From NCBI RefSeq assembly GCF_014773435.2, contig NZ_JACXAG020000006.1, forward strand, positions 91,521 through 155,520: DNA of 64,000 nucleotides, written 5' to 3'. Positions 29,448 through 36,168 of the stretch are shown here, one piece after another. Origin of the DNA: Polycladospora coralii. Its GTDB lineage: Bacteria; Bacillota; Bacilli; Thermoactinomycetales; Thermoactinomycetaceae. How positions within the stretch are numbered: position 1 is the stretch's first letter; every line of letters begins with the position of its first letter. A model generated the notes under the pieces. The model was not told the DNA's origin, made no database searches, and saw only the letters and a program-made list of their open reading frames with translations. The translations under genes and the position numbers were made by a program.

Positions 29448-30095
29448 TTTAATCACTCCAGTTGTTAAATTAAGAAAAATCAGCATGTGTGAATTACATT
29501 TTAACACAAAAAAGGATGCCTTGTGCATCCTAATCTCTTGATGATATCGGTAGTGTTGAGTAGGGATAATGTGCAAGGCCGGTTGCCTTCGACTGTGCCG
29601 GTAAACCAGACCTTGAAACACAATTGCCGATCAATCTGGATGTATCCAGTGCTGTACACGGCCAAATGTACACTGCTTTTATTACCTATTTCATAGGGCA
29701 ATGTCAATATCTTTACTATAAGGTCCATCGTCATTTTGAACAACTAAATCGAAATCCTTTTTTCTTTAAGTTACAACACAGATCGCTTCCAATTAGTTGG
29801 ACGGGTTCTGTCTACCATGCGTGCCAGCATTTTAACATGGAAGAATGTCTATAACCTAATATTGGTTAATCGCCGGATGTGGTTTGGAACAACTACATCG
29901 CTTTCTCATGCCTAACCGTGTTCTTGATAAAACTACTAGTGACTATATTTTTATTTAATAAATATTTAAATTCATGTAAACAGAATTGGTTTTGTTATAT
30001 TGCAGGCAATATAGTTTATAATGATTTAAATACGAATCATACTAATGATCTAACCCCATTTTTTAAAAAATTTACTGTTAGTAGGGGGAATAGAA
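29448..30095. other. 648-base intergenic region without a supported gene
   Basis: The region is AT-rich with a short AGGATGC/GCATCCT hairpin near 29509-29530. Open frames up to about 90 codons lack ribosome sites and recognisable motifs. No gene is claimed. Confidence 0.4.
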
Positions 30096-30296
30096 ATGCA
30101 AGTGTTAAAAGTGACGGTTTACATCGTTATATTACCACTGATAATGTATATTTTTGATAAATTATTTCGAGAAAATTTGGGCTTCGGAAAGCCGCCCATA
30201 GAGAATCTATTTCACTATTACTTATTCTATGCTCCGATTATAATAGTTGCTTTCATATTATTTTATTACTGGAGTACAAGAAGGAAAAAAATATGA
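30096..30296 (+). CDS. small two-helix membrane protein, unknown
   Basis: This 66-residue product is preceded by GTAGGGGGAATAGAA. Two hydrophobic segments (residues 3-20 and about 43-58, with YAPIIIVAFILFYYW) flank a polar loop RENLGFGKPPIENL. The end is basic, STRRKKI. The family is not recognised. It sits between the two unusual secreted-protein genes and could belong to the accessory cluster. The SD and membrane pattern support it; no homology is claimed. Confidence 0.5.
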   Translation: MQVLKVTVYIVILPLIMYIFDKLFRENLGFGKPPIENLFHYYLFYAPIIIVAFILFYYWSTRRKKI

Positions 30297-30487
30297 AAGG
30301 AGTCTGGTGCAAAAATTAGCCCGATCATTCATATCAGAACAATTCTCTTAATAAAGATTTAAGTGTAATGAACCCACACTATCACATCACAATTTGTAAT
30401 CGAGGAGCGTGTTTTCTCTAAAAAAATACATAATCATTACAAAAAAATAATAATGAATTTTTTTATATTTGTTCATAGTTAGATAGA

Positions 30488-30534
30488 ATAATAAAGGTAT
30501 GTTTTATGCTGAGCATAAAACATACCTTTATTAT
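30488..30534. repeat. near-perfect 47-base palindrome
   Basis: Two 23-base arms (30488-30510 and 30512-30534) are exact reverse complements around one base. The arm ends include ATAATAAAGGTATG and CATACCTTTATTAT. It may act as a terminator for the gene at 30096, as a repressor site or as the trace of an excised element. The absence of a loop makes cruciform or protein binding plausible. Confidence 0.75.
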
Positions 30535-30633
30535 ATTTACTCTTACCATTAAAATGATGGTATATTCAAATAGTCATCCATATATAAGTATATAAAATTA
30601 TAAAAGTTTTTCTTTATATAGTCGATGTATTAT

Positions 30634-30680
30634 TATAATAGAGGGTATTAGGAGTATAAATTAACTTCTAATTTTACTCC
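30634..30680 (+). promoter_or_regulatory. probable promoter and 5' hairpin of the Cyt-like operon
   Basis: A TATAAT at 30634-30639 has only a weak -35 near 30611. An inverted repeat begins about twelve bases downstream (GGAGTATAAATT and AATTTTACTCC, 30651-30680), so it would form the first structure in the transcript. It could protect the 5' end or serve as an operator. Confidence 0.4.
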
Positions 30681-30772
30681 CACCTAAAATGTCAATATAT
30701 TTAGTAGTCGGTTAAAATTTATTGATAGAATGTTTGATCACAAATATTCTATCTAATGAAAGGGAGTGGAAA

Positions 30773-31444
30773 ATGCAGCAACTATTCATATTGTTTTTGG
30801 CAACAATTACTTTGATGACTTTTAGCAATTCAAATGCGATGACCATCTCAGCAGAATCCAATGTAGTAAAGAAAACAGCTGATATTTCTCAATTTAAAGA
30901 ATTTATTTTTGTAAGTAACCACAAGTATGAAGATGCGGAGAAGCTAGTTCAAGATATGGAACAAGCAGCCATTGATTCTCAAACCAATAAAATCTCACTT
31001 GGAAACTTAATTGACTTTTCTAAAGAAAGGGAAGATCTTGCTTTACAAGGAACGATCAACTTGAAGTTTAGTGGCGCAAATCAAGTTTCTTCGTTAATTG
31101 AACAGATAGCAGACCAAACTTTATTTCATCTGGGATTGCCCTTTACAAATGCGAACAGAGAATTATATCAAGAAAAAATTTCAAATGCTTTTATTAATCT
31201 GAAAGAACAAGAGCACATGGATTGGTTTGATATTCATTCAGACGGAGATTCAAACAGCCCTACGACTTATACCTATAACATGGTATTTTTAATCGAACGA
31301 GATGCTGTCTTCTTAGCCCTACCTTTAATATTAACTGTTGAGATCGATACAACTGAAGAAAAAGTATTAAATCTAACTAAAAATGACTTCATTAATTATG
31401 AATTAAGACAGCGTGGTTTAAGAATCATGCAGCTAGTCAACTAA
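30773..31444 (+). CDS. secreted Cyt-like cytolytic toxin, copy A
   Basis: This 223-residue protein has a hydrophobic export segment (MQQLFILFLATITLMTFSNS). Its C-terminal half matches the Cyt delta-endotoxin fold by remembered landmarks. A helix-rich stretch SSLIEQIADQTLFHL is followed by SNAFINLKEQEHMDWF and then TYTYNMVFLIERDAVFLALP. The Cyt1A counterpart of that last segment reads NYTYNVLFAIQN and later CVPVG. A final LTKNDFINYELRQRGLRIMQ matches the last strands. Cyt proteins permeabilise membranes as oligomers. Bt forms are crystal proteins without signal peptides, whereas this one looks exported. The start at 30773 has AAAGGGAGTGGAAA. It is co-transcribed with copy B. Confidence 0.72.
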   Translation: MQQLFILFLATITLMTFSNSNAMTISAESNVVKKTADISQFKEFIFVSNHKYEDAEKLVQDMEQAAIDSQTNKISLGNLIDFSKEREDLALQGTINLKFSGANQVSSLIEQIADQTLFHLGLPFTNANRELYQEKISNAFINLKEQEHMDWFDIHSDGDSNSPTTYTYNMVFLIERDAVFLALPLILTVEIDTTEEKVLNLTKNDFINYELRQRGLRIMQLVN

Positions 31445-31474
31445 TACGTGCCTATCTAAGGAGGAAATTTATCA

Positions 31475-32185
31475 ATGAAAAAGCTATTTCTTAGTTCTTT
31501 GGTTGTGACGTTAGTTAGTTTATCCGTTCCAATGATGTCTGAAGCAGCAGGCTCAGTGCCTAACAACATCTCATCTCCTGAAACGTTAAATTCCAGTAAT
31601 AACATAATGCCTACGATCATTCTAAAAGAAGACGGATCGATTGAATTTAGAGAAGCTTGGCATGTACCTGATCAATTGCTTGAAGATGCATTTTATATGG
31701 CAGATAAATTTACTGATGCCGTGGACAGGGAAACATTAGAGCTTCAATTTGGAGAAGCAATTGATATTGTTAAGGCGGATGGAACGTTAGGACTTCTGGG
31801 AACCATGAACCAAACCATTAATCAGGATAATGCCGATGTAGATCTTATGTCTGAAAAACTAGTAGAGCTATTGGCAAATTCATTGTCTGTATCCTTAACT
31901 CCAGAACAGCTAGAGGCATACAAGCAAAGCATGAAATCTACATTCTTAAACTTGAGTTTCGTTGACACAGGTTACATGCAATGGAAACAATCCTCTGCAT
32001 CAAATGTAAGTTACCTCTATAACTTATTTTTTGCAGTAGAGAGAGGCGGGAAATTACTAGGTATGCCTGTTGGTCTGACCATCTCTGCCAATGCTTCCAA
32101 AGTAGAGTACTTAAATAATGCATCATTCACAAATTACAACTACAGTGTGAATGTGAAAGCTATCAAAGTGATGAAATTTAAATAG
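31475..32185 (+). CDS. secreted Cyt-like cytolytic toxin, copy B
   Basis: This 236-residue protein has a textbook signal peptide (MKKLFLSSLVVTLVSLSVPM, cleavage near SEAAG). The mature part follows the Cyt toxin layout: DQLLEDAFYMADKFTDAV, TLGLLGTMNQTINQDN, SEKLVELLANSLSVSL, and STFLNLSFVDTGYMQW. It continues with YLYNLFFAVERGGKLLGMPVG and ends NYNYSVNVKAIKVMKF. Cyt1Aa, as I recall it, has TFTNLN, YTYNVLFAIQN, CVPVGFEI and SYNVNIQSLKF at the same places. It starts 30 bases after copy A with AAGGAGG. The pair may act together as a two-part pore former; that is inference. Confidence 0.78.
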   Translation: MKKLFLSSLVVTLVSLSVPMMSEAAGSVPNNISSPETLNSSNNIMPTIILKEDGSIEFREAWHVPDQLLEDAFYMADKFTDAVDRETLELQFGEAIDIVKADGTLGLLGTMNQTINQDNADVDLMSEKLVELLANSLSVSLTPEQLEAYKQSMKSTFLNLSFVDTGYMQWKQSSASNVSYLYNLFFAVERGGKLLGMPVGLTISANASKVEYLNNASFTNYNYSVNVKAIKVMKFK

Positions 32186-32950
32186 CAAAAGGACGACCTG
32201 TTCAGTATTAAATTCTCTAAATTGTATTGAAATATTAAGTGGTAGATGACCTACTTCTGCAGATATCATGCTAATAGCTTGTGATGAAAGACAACATGGT
32301 CATGAGGAAGTGTATCAAACTTATCCGCCTTTCCAAGCTTATTCATGTAGCACCTTCTCACGTAAAAAGGAGCTTCATGACCGAGGTTTGGTTGGGCGGC
32401 TTTCGTATGTATCCAAAGATGTGCGGTTACTTTCTGTACCTCTACGGGTATAACAGAACTGACGTGAACGATTGCCTGCTCTTTTCACATTACAAAAAGT
32501 GGGTCGTGTGGTGCTTTTATCGTTGTAGATTGTTGGATCGCGCCATCATTTACTTTGATTAATGTGATAGAGCATTAGTATTACAATTATTAAGACTATT
32601 ATAGTAATATCTTACAAATGAAGATGACTAATATGAACTAAACCGAACGACATAAAATTATTGCAAATAAATGGATATTAGTATCTTCATCAACCATAGT
32701 GTATCTTGCCAATTCAGGAGAAAGTAGCGTATCGGTCAAATGGTGGATCGTGGCTTTATGTTGTCAATAATCAGCACGAACACCCCAAAAATAAAGCTGT
32801 AACACATCGTATTCAAATCGTATTCAGGTGTCTGTTGCTTTTGTGGTTATCTAAAAAATTTAAAATCTACTGTGACCAAAATCACATCTAAAAATAGATC
32901 TTGTTGCTATACTAAAGCTTGATCGAAAATTTAAAAATGGAGTGATTAAA
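32186..32950. other. 765-base region without a supported gene
   Basis: Frames of 60-93 codons at 32268-32562 and 32706-32891 have no ribosome site and no recognisable motif. The composition is locally mixed, and decayed genes are possible. Nothing certain is seen until the ribosome site GGAGTGATTAAA at the end. Confidence 0.4.
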
Positions 32951-33259
32951 ATGAAAAAATTCTCACTAGCTACGCTAGCAATTTTTATGTTTGCATTCGG
33001 TCTATTGGCAAACTTCTCGGAGGCATCAGCTGCCCAAATACAGGCTACAAAAACAGTTAAATACTGGAAATTCCAATATCCTTCATGGCAGGATACACCA
33101 AAAACAACTTATTACTACGAATCTTTAAATCTAGGTAGAATTGAATATGCAGGTTATATAGACAGAACATGGTGCCAGAGCGGCGGTGTAGGTAAGGAAG
33201 GCGATGATAATCAGTGGGTATGCTATTATAGAGGAAACGTTGATATTATAATCAATTAA
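32951..33259 (+). CDS. small secreted protein with YPSWQDTPK motif (copy 2)
   Basis: This 102-residue product is paralogous to 29154-29447. The signal peptide MKKFSLATLAIFMFAFGLLA is nearly the same. The shared YPSWQDTPKTTYYY, YAGYIDRTWC and final WVCYYRG are all present, with an acidic insertion between the two cysteines. Its leader GGAGTGATTAAA is identical to that of copy 1. The two copies point in opposite directions and bracket the Cyt-like operon. Function is unknown; a secreted accessory, inhibitor or bacteriocin-like protein is possible. Confidence 0.8.
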   Translation: MKKFSLATLAIFMFAFGLLANFSEASAAQIQATKTVKYWKFQYPSWQDTPKTTYYYESLNLGRIEYAGYIDRTWCQSGGVGKEGDDNQWVCYYRGNVDIIIN

Positions 33260-33309
33260 TACAGATAATATCTAAAACTTAGAAATGACTCCCTAAAGTC
33301 ACAATGTAG

Positions 33310-33358
33310 AAGGCCTGAATTCGGTATCGAGCCGGACTCAGGCCTTTTAATTTTTTGT
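33310..33358 (+). terminator. terminator after the secreted protein gene
   Basis: AAGGCCTGA and TCAGGCCTT form the stem with a 19-base loop, followed by TTAATTTTTT. Confidence 0.8.
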
Positions 33359-33371
33359 CGCATGATAGGAC

Positions 33372-33421
33372 TGAGACAATCATGAGAGGATATTGAGACA
33401 ATCATGAGACGATGTTGAGAC
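33372..33421. repeat. tandem 22-base repeats upstream of the phage activator gene
   Basis: Two adjacent 22-base units share TGAGACAATCATGAGA and then differ slightly (33372-33393 and 33394-33415). A third partial unit starts TGAGACC at 33416. They lie just upstream of the tail-module activator gene and may be a binding array. Confidence 0.6.
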
Positions 33422-33485
33422 CATAAAGCCGTATAAACGTGTTATTGTTATTACAAGGACATTTAGGACAAGGATTCAAAGCGAA

Positions 33486-33536
33486 GGAAAAAGAGATCGG
33501 TCAGTTTCTGACCGGTCTCTTTTTCCTATTTTTTTG
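33486..33536 (+). terminator. very strong terminator ahead of the tail module
   Basis: A stem of about 19 bases (GGAAAAAGAGA-TCGGTCAG with CTGACCG-GTCTCTTTTTCC) has a TTT loop and ends in a T-rich run. It sits 30 bases before the activator gene, so it may terminate a short unannotated transcript that starts near the tandem repeats. Confidence 0.8.
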
Positions 33537-33565
33537 TCTAATAACAGAAAGAGGGGAATGGTTTT

Positions 33566-34156
33566 TTGGAAACGTTACGAGACGAATATCAAATATCTCT
33601 AAATAAAGTTAAAAAATTGAGGAATCAGATATTAGGCAAAGCAAATTTAAAAGAACAAGATCGCGAAGATTTACGTTTGCTTAGAAATATGGAGAGTGAT
33701 TTACAGTGGACCATACAAAGGATGGAATCTAGCTTTGAACCCGTAAATCGTAGAAACATCGCAAGATATGCAGGATATCAGAGAGAAGTATCGTGGGACA
33801 GTTTTTCTAAGAAAAAGCAGAGAGAAATCGAATGGCAAGAAGCTCAGAAAAAGCAACCTACTCAAGCGGAAGAAAATGCGTTTATTCAGGAGTTATTCGA
33901 TCAACTTTCTCAGTCAGAATATGAATCATTTGTTGCGGTTAGAGGTGAAGGGCTTAGCTTTGGGCAAGCAGCGTCATTACTTCATTGTTCAAAGTCAGCT
34001 GTTCAATCTTACGTTAGACGAGCTGAAACAAAGTTAAAAGCATATGTTCGATCGACCGAGGTGCAAAAAGATTGCTACTCGCACGTTCCAGTTGAACAAC
34101 TTGCTATACGAAAGCCATCTATATATGAAGGCGCTAATATGTATTTTGATTCATAA
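33566..34156 (+). CDS. phage-type sigma-like positive control factor
   Basis: This 196-residue protein has an N-terminal coiled-coil-prone half rich in Lys/Arg/Glu. A C-terminal sigma-70 region-4-like HTH spans about 107-157. It includes FDQLSQSEYESF, RGEGLSFGQAASLLHCS and KSAVQSYVRRAETKLKAYV. It resembles the PBSX Xpf/positive-control-factor type that switches on late phage genes. It starts with TTG after GAGGGG. It precedes the tail genes directly, and the 22-base repeats upstream may be its sites. Confidence 0.75.
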   Translation: METLRDEYQISLNKVKKLRNQILGKANLKEQDREDLRLLRNMESDLQWTIQRMESSFEPVNRRNIARYAGYQREVSWDSFSKKKQREIEWQEAQKKQPTQAEENAFIQELFDQLSQSEYESFVAVRGEGLSFGQAASLLHCSKSAVQSYVRRAETKLKAYVRSTEVQKDCYSHVPVEQLAIRKPSIYEGANMYFDS

Positions 34157-34180
34157 AAGGAGGTGATTTTTACGAGTAGT

Positions 34181-34558
34181 ATGCTGCTTTCAGTTCATCA
34201 ACAGATTATAGACTTACTTAAGCGTGACACAAACCTTATGGATAAGATATCGGGTGTTTATGAATATGTGCCAGAAAATCCGACTTATCCATTCGTGGTA
34301 GTTACCGGTGGGAATTCAATTCCTTTGCAGACCACCACATCGCGAGGAGAAACCGCCACCTTAATAATCGAAGCTTATAGTAGTAAAAGTTATGAAGAAC
34401 TTAAAAATGTATGGGTTGAAGTAGAGAAGTTACTCATGAATCAAGTGATTACTTTTACCGATTATGGAGAAGTGATGTGTTCATTTATGAAGAGCACGAT
34501 AGCGTACGACAGAGCAAAGCTCTATAAGGTTTCTATGCAAATGAATTTAGACATTTAA
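34181..34558 (+). CDS. phage tail terminator / DUF3168-like protein
   Basis: The product is about 125 residues with VHQQIIDLLKRDTNLMDKI and VYEYVPENPTYPFVVV, the pattern of DUF3168/tail-completion proteins that cap the tail tube. The start is uncertain. AAAGGAGGTGA ends at 34166, and the first ATG (34181) is too far from it. An ACG at 34172 is at ideal spacing, and a GTG at 34163 overlaps the ribosome site. It is followed 33 bases later by the tail tube gene, as in other siphophages. Confidence 0.65.
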   Translation: MLLSVHQQIIDLLKRDTNLMDKISGVYEYVPENPTYPFVVVTGGNSIPLQTTTSRGETATLIIEAYSSKSYEELKNVWVEVEKLLMNQVITFTDYGEVMCSFMKSTIAYDRAKLYKVSMQMNLDI

Positions 34559-34591
34559 TACAAAATCATACCAAAATTAAAGGAGAGATTT

Positions 34592-35020
34592 ATGATGGCA
34601 TCTCAAGCAATTCGTGGTTTCGAAGGAAATATCTATTTATCAAAGGATAATGGAACAACTTATGAAGCGATTGCTTCTATTAAAGATTCAACACTAACCA
34701 TTAGTCAAGAAGAACTAGAAGCAAGCAGCTTTGCGAGCAATGGCTGGATGGAGTATCTTCCAGGCATGAAAGAATGGGAGCTTGAAGCAGAGGGGATTTA
34801 CATTCATGGAGATACGGTACAGGAAAGCTTATATGACGCACTCGTAAATGGGAGTGTAGTTAAAGTTCAACTATTCCCCAAAGATGGTACTGGGAATACA
34901 GGTTATGAAGGGGAAGCTTTTATTACATCGTTTGAAGTAAACAATGCGGTAGATGATATTGTAACCTTATCTGCTACATTCCGTGGTACAGGTGAAATGG
35001 CGACAGCTACTGCATCCTAA
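34592..35020 (+). CDS. major tail tube protein
   Basis: This 142-residue beta-rich protein has FEGNIYLSKDNGTTYE, LEASSFASNGWMEYLPGMKEW and FITSFEVNNAVDDIVTLSATF, typical of TP901-1-type major tail proteins. It polymerises around the tape measure. The SD AAAGGAGAGATTT precedes two adjacent ATG codons. No sheath gene follows, so the tail is non-contractile. Confidence 0.8.
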   Translation: MMASQAIRGFEGNIYLSKDNGTTYEAIASIKDSTLTISQEELEASSFASNGWMEYLPGMKEWELEAEGIYIHGDTVQESLYDALVNGSVVKVQLFPKDGTGNTGYEGEAFITSFEVNNAVDDIVTLSATFRGTGEMATATAS

Positions 35021-35093
35021 TATTTTAAATATAAATGAAGTCCCACTCTTTTAGGGGCTTCTCTTTTATTTCACAAATCGGGAGGAAATATAA

Positions 35094-35459
35094 ATGGCAA
35101 ACAAACAACGTGGATTTGTAGATATTCAACTGGATAAACAACGACGCTTAAAGTTTACGATGAACGCACTATCTGAGTTAGAAGATGTGATGGGAAAACC
35201 GGTGACCGAATTAGGAAATGTCGGGATGAAAGAACTGCGTGCACTATTATGGGCAGGGCTCATTCATCAAAACCCAGATTTAACCCTGCAAGAAGCAGGT
35301 GACCTCATGGACCTCGAAAATATTGAATATATTGGTGAGAAAGTAGCAGAAGCGATGAACCTTGCTTTCCCAAAGGAAGAGGGTAAAAAGGGAAAAAAAC
35401 GGGTAAGCGGTCCGACTGGAGTTGGCAAGAAACCAAACGCCTCGCTTTCGGTCCGCTAA
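35094..35459 (+). CDS. tail assembly chaperone, G-type short product
   Basis: This 121-residue protein has LKFTMNALSELEDVMGKPV, LRALLWAGLIHQNPDLTLQ and EAMNLAFP, the pattern of tail-assembly chaperones (GTA gp10/TAC family). These keep the tape measure soluble and recruit tube subunits. The frame contains an A7 run at 35393-35399, and the region after it encodes the T extension in the -1 frame. The SD GGGAGGAAATATAA precedes the ATG. Confidence 0.78.
   Translation: MANKQRGFVDIQLDKQRRLKFTMNALSELEDVMGKPVTELGNVGMKELRALLWAGLIHQNPDLTLQEAGDLMDLENIEYIGEKVAEAMNLAFPKEEGKKGKKRVSGPTGVGKKPNASLSVR
35393..35399 (+). promoter_or_regulatory. -1 programmed frameshift site of the tail chaperone gene
   Basis: The zero frame reads GGA AAA AAA CGG, so the heptamer is A AAA AAA followed by C, a classical slippery site. 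Slipping back one base joins the G part (102 codons) to the open -1 frame that ends at 35701. A GC-rich segment follows and could stimulate slippage. Confidence 0.75.
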
Positions 35460-35701
35460 ATTTAAAACCGCATGAATTTTGGGAACTTACACCACAGGAA
35501 TTAAATGAGCTAGCCGAGGGATACGAACTTCGCTCCGACCAGGAGTTACATCTCGTTGCTTGGCACGCTGCAAACCTGATGAATATGCAAACCAAGAAGA
35601 AAATTACGGTAAAACAACTCCTCGGCAAAGAGAAAAAAATGACGAAAGAAGAGAAAGAGATGAAATTTGAACAGCTGAAGCAAGGGATAGGGAAGCCTTA
35701 A
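35399..35701 (+). CDS. tail assembly chaperone, T extension (made only by -1 frameshift)
   Basis: The -1 frame from 35399 to the TAA at 35699-35701 encodes 100 residues without its own start or ribosome site. It holds RLAFGPLNLKPHEFWELTPQ followed by ELNELAEGYE, the PxEFWxLTPxEL pattern typical of T-domain/second tail chaperones. The C-terminus is very Lys-rich. Fusion gives a 202-residue GT protein. Ordinary gene callers would miss it because it begins inside the upstream frame. Confidence 0.75.
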   Translation, partial: TGKRSDWSWQETKRLAFGPLNLKPHEFWELTPQELNELAEGYELRSDQELHLVAWHAANLMNMQTKKKITVKQLLGKEKKMTKEEKEMKFEQLKQGIGKP

Positions 35702-35747
35702 TCTCTTGCTTCAGTTTCTTCTATACGTAAAATTAAAAAGATGTAGA

Positions 35748-36101
35748 TTAATCTGTTTTTATTTCAGCTTGCATCTCATTTATACAAAAAATAGCCATTT
35801 CTTCGTCACCATCTCTTTTAAGGAGTCTATGGCAAATACAATGAAACTTTTGAACATTTACTTCAACTTGAAGTTTTCGCTTGCATACTGGACATGTTAC
35901 TTTAGATACAGGATAACGGAGTTGTTTCCATATACAGTAAAATGCAAAAGGGATCAAGATTATAGCGACAGGAAATAAGATAAGGGTCATAAAACATATG
36001 ACACCTACTGTTCCAGATCCATATGCCCAAAACAACCATTTGGCTCTTCTGGGCATTCTTTCAAATATATAACCATAAGAGGCATTGTCGACAGGATCCA
36101 T
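35748..36101 (-). CDS. membrane protein with zinc-ribbon domain, inserted in the tail module
   Basis: This 117-residue product on the strand opposite to the phage genes has AAAAGGAGTTAATAA before its ATG. An N-terminal segment (FERMPRRAKWLFWAYG) leads to two hydrophobic stretches (about 25-58). Then comes TCPVCKRKL and, after about 16 residues, HCICHR, giving a four-cysteine metal site. The product is not recognised and is unlikely to be a structural protein. It sits between the chaperone and tape-measure genes and looks like an independently expressed cargo (moron) gene. Confidence 0.65.
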   Translation of the reverse strand: MDPVDNASYGYIFERMPRRAKWLFWAYGSGTVGVICFMTLILFPVAIILIPFAFYCIWKQLRYPVSKVTCPVCKRKLQVEVNVQKFHCICHRLLKRDGDEEMAIFCINEMQAEIKTD

Positions 36102-36168
36102 TAATTTATTAACTCCTTTTAATTAAAATTAACTTCTCTTCATTCAGTATACAGTAAGGAGGAATAGT

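Larger units (their letters stand above)
30297..30772. other. leader region of the Cyt-like operon
   Basis: No gene is seen in these 476 bases. The stretch holds the 47-base palindrome at 30488-30534 and a probable promoter plus start-proximal hairpin at 30634-30680. It ends in the ribosome site AAAGGGAGTGGAAA. Base composition is very AT-rich compared with the core genes to the left. Confidence 0.5.

Noticed and set aside
29624..29854. 76-codon frame between the small secreted gene and the 66-residue membrane protein
   Set aside because: No ribosome site or motif; the composition does not differ from random AT-rich sequence.
31475..32185. alternative reading of the Cyt-like proteins as generic secreted repeat proteins
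   Set aside because: The ordered agreement of several C-terminal landmarks with Cyt toxins in both paralogues is better than expected for unrelated secreted proteins, though it still needs a profile search.
32281..32562. 93-codon frame after the Cyt-like operon
   Set aside because: No ribosome site, no motif and overlapping frames of equal quality; possibly decayed sequence, but not supportable as a gene.
33361..33421. tandem repeats considered as a CRISPR array
   Set aside because: The units are directly adjacent with no spacers, only two full copies are present and no cas gene is in the window.
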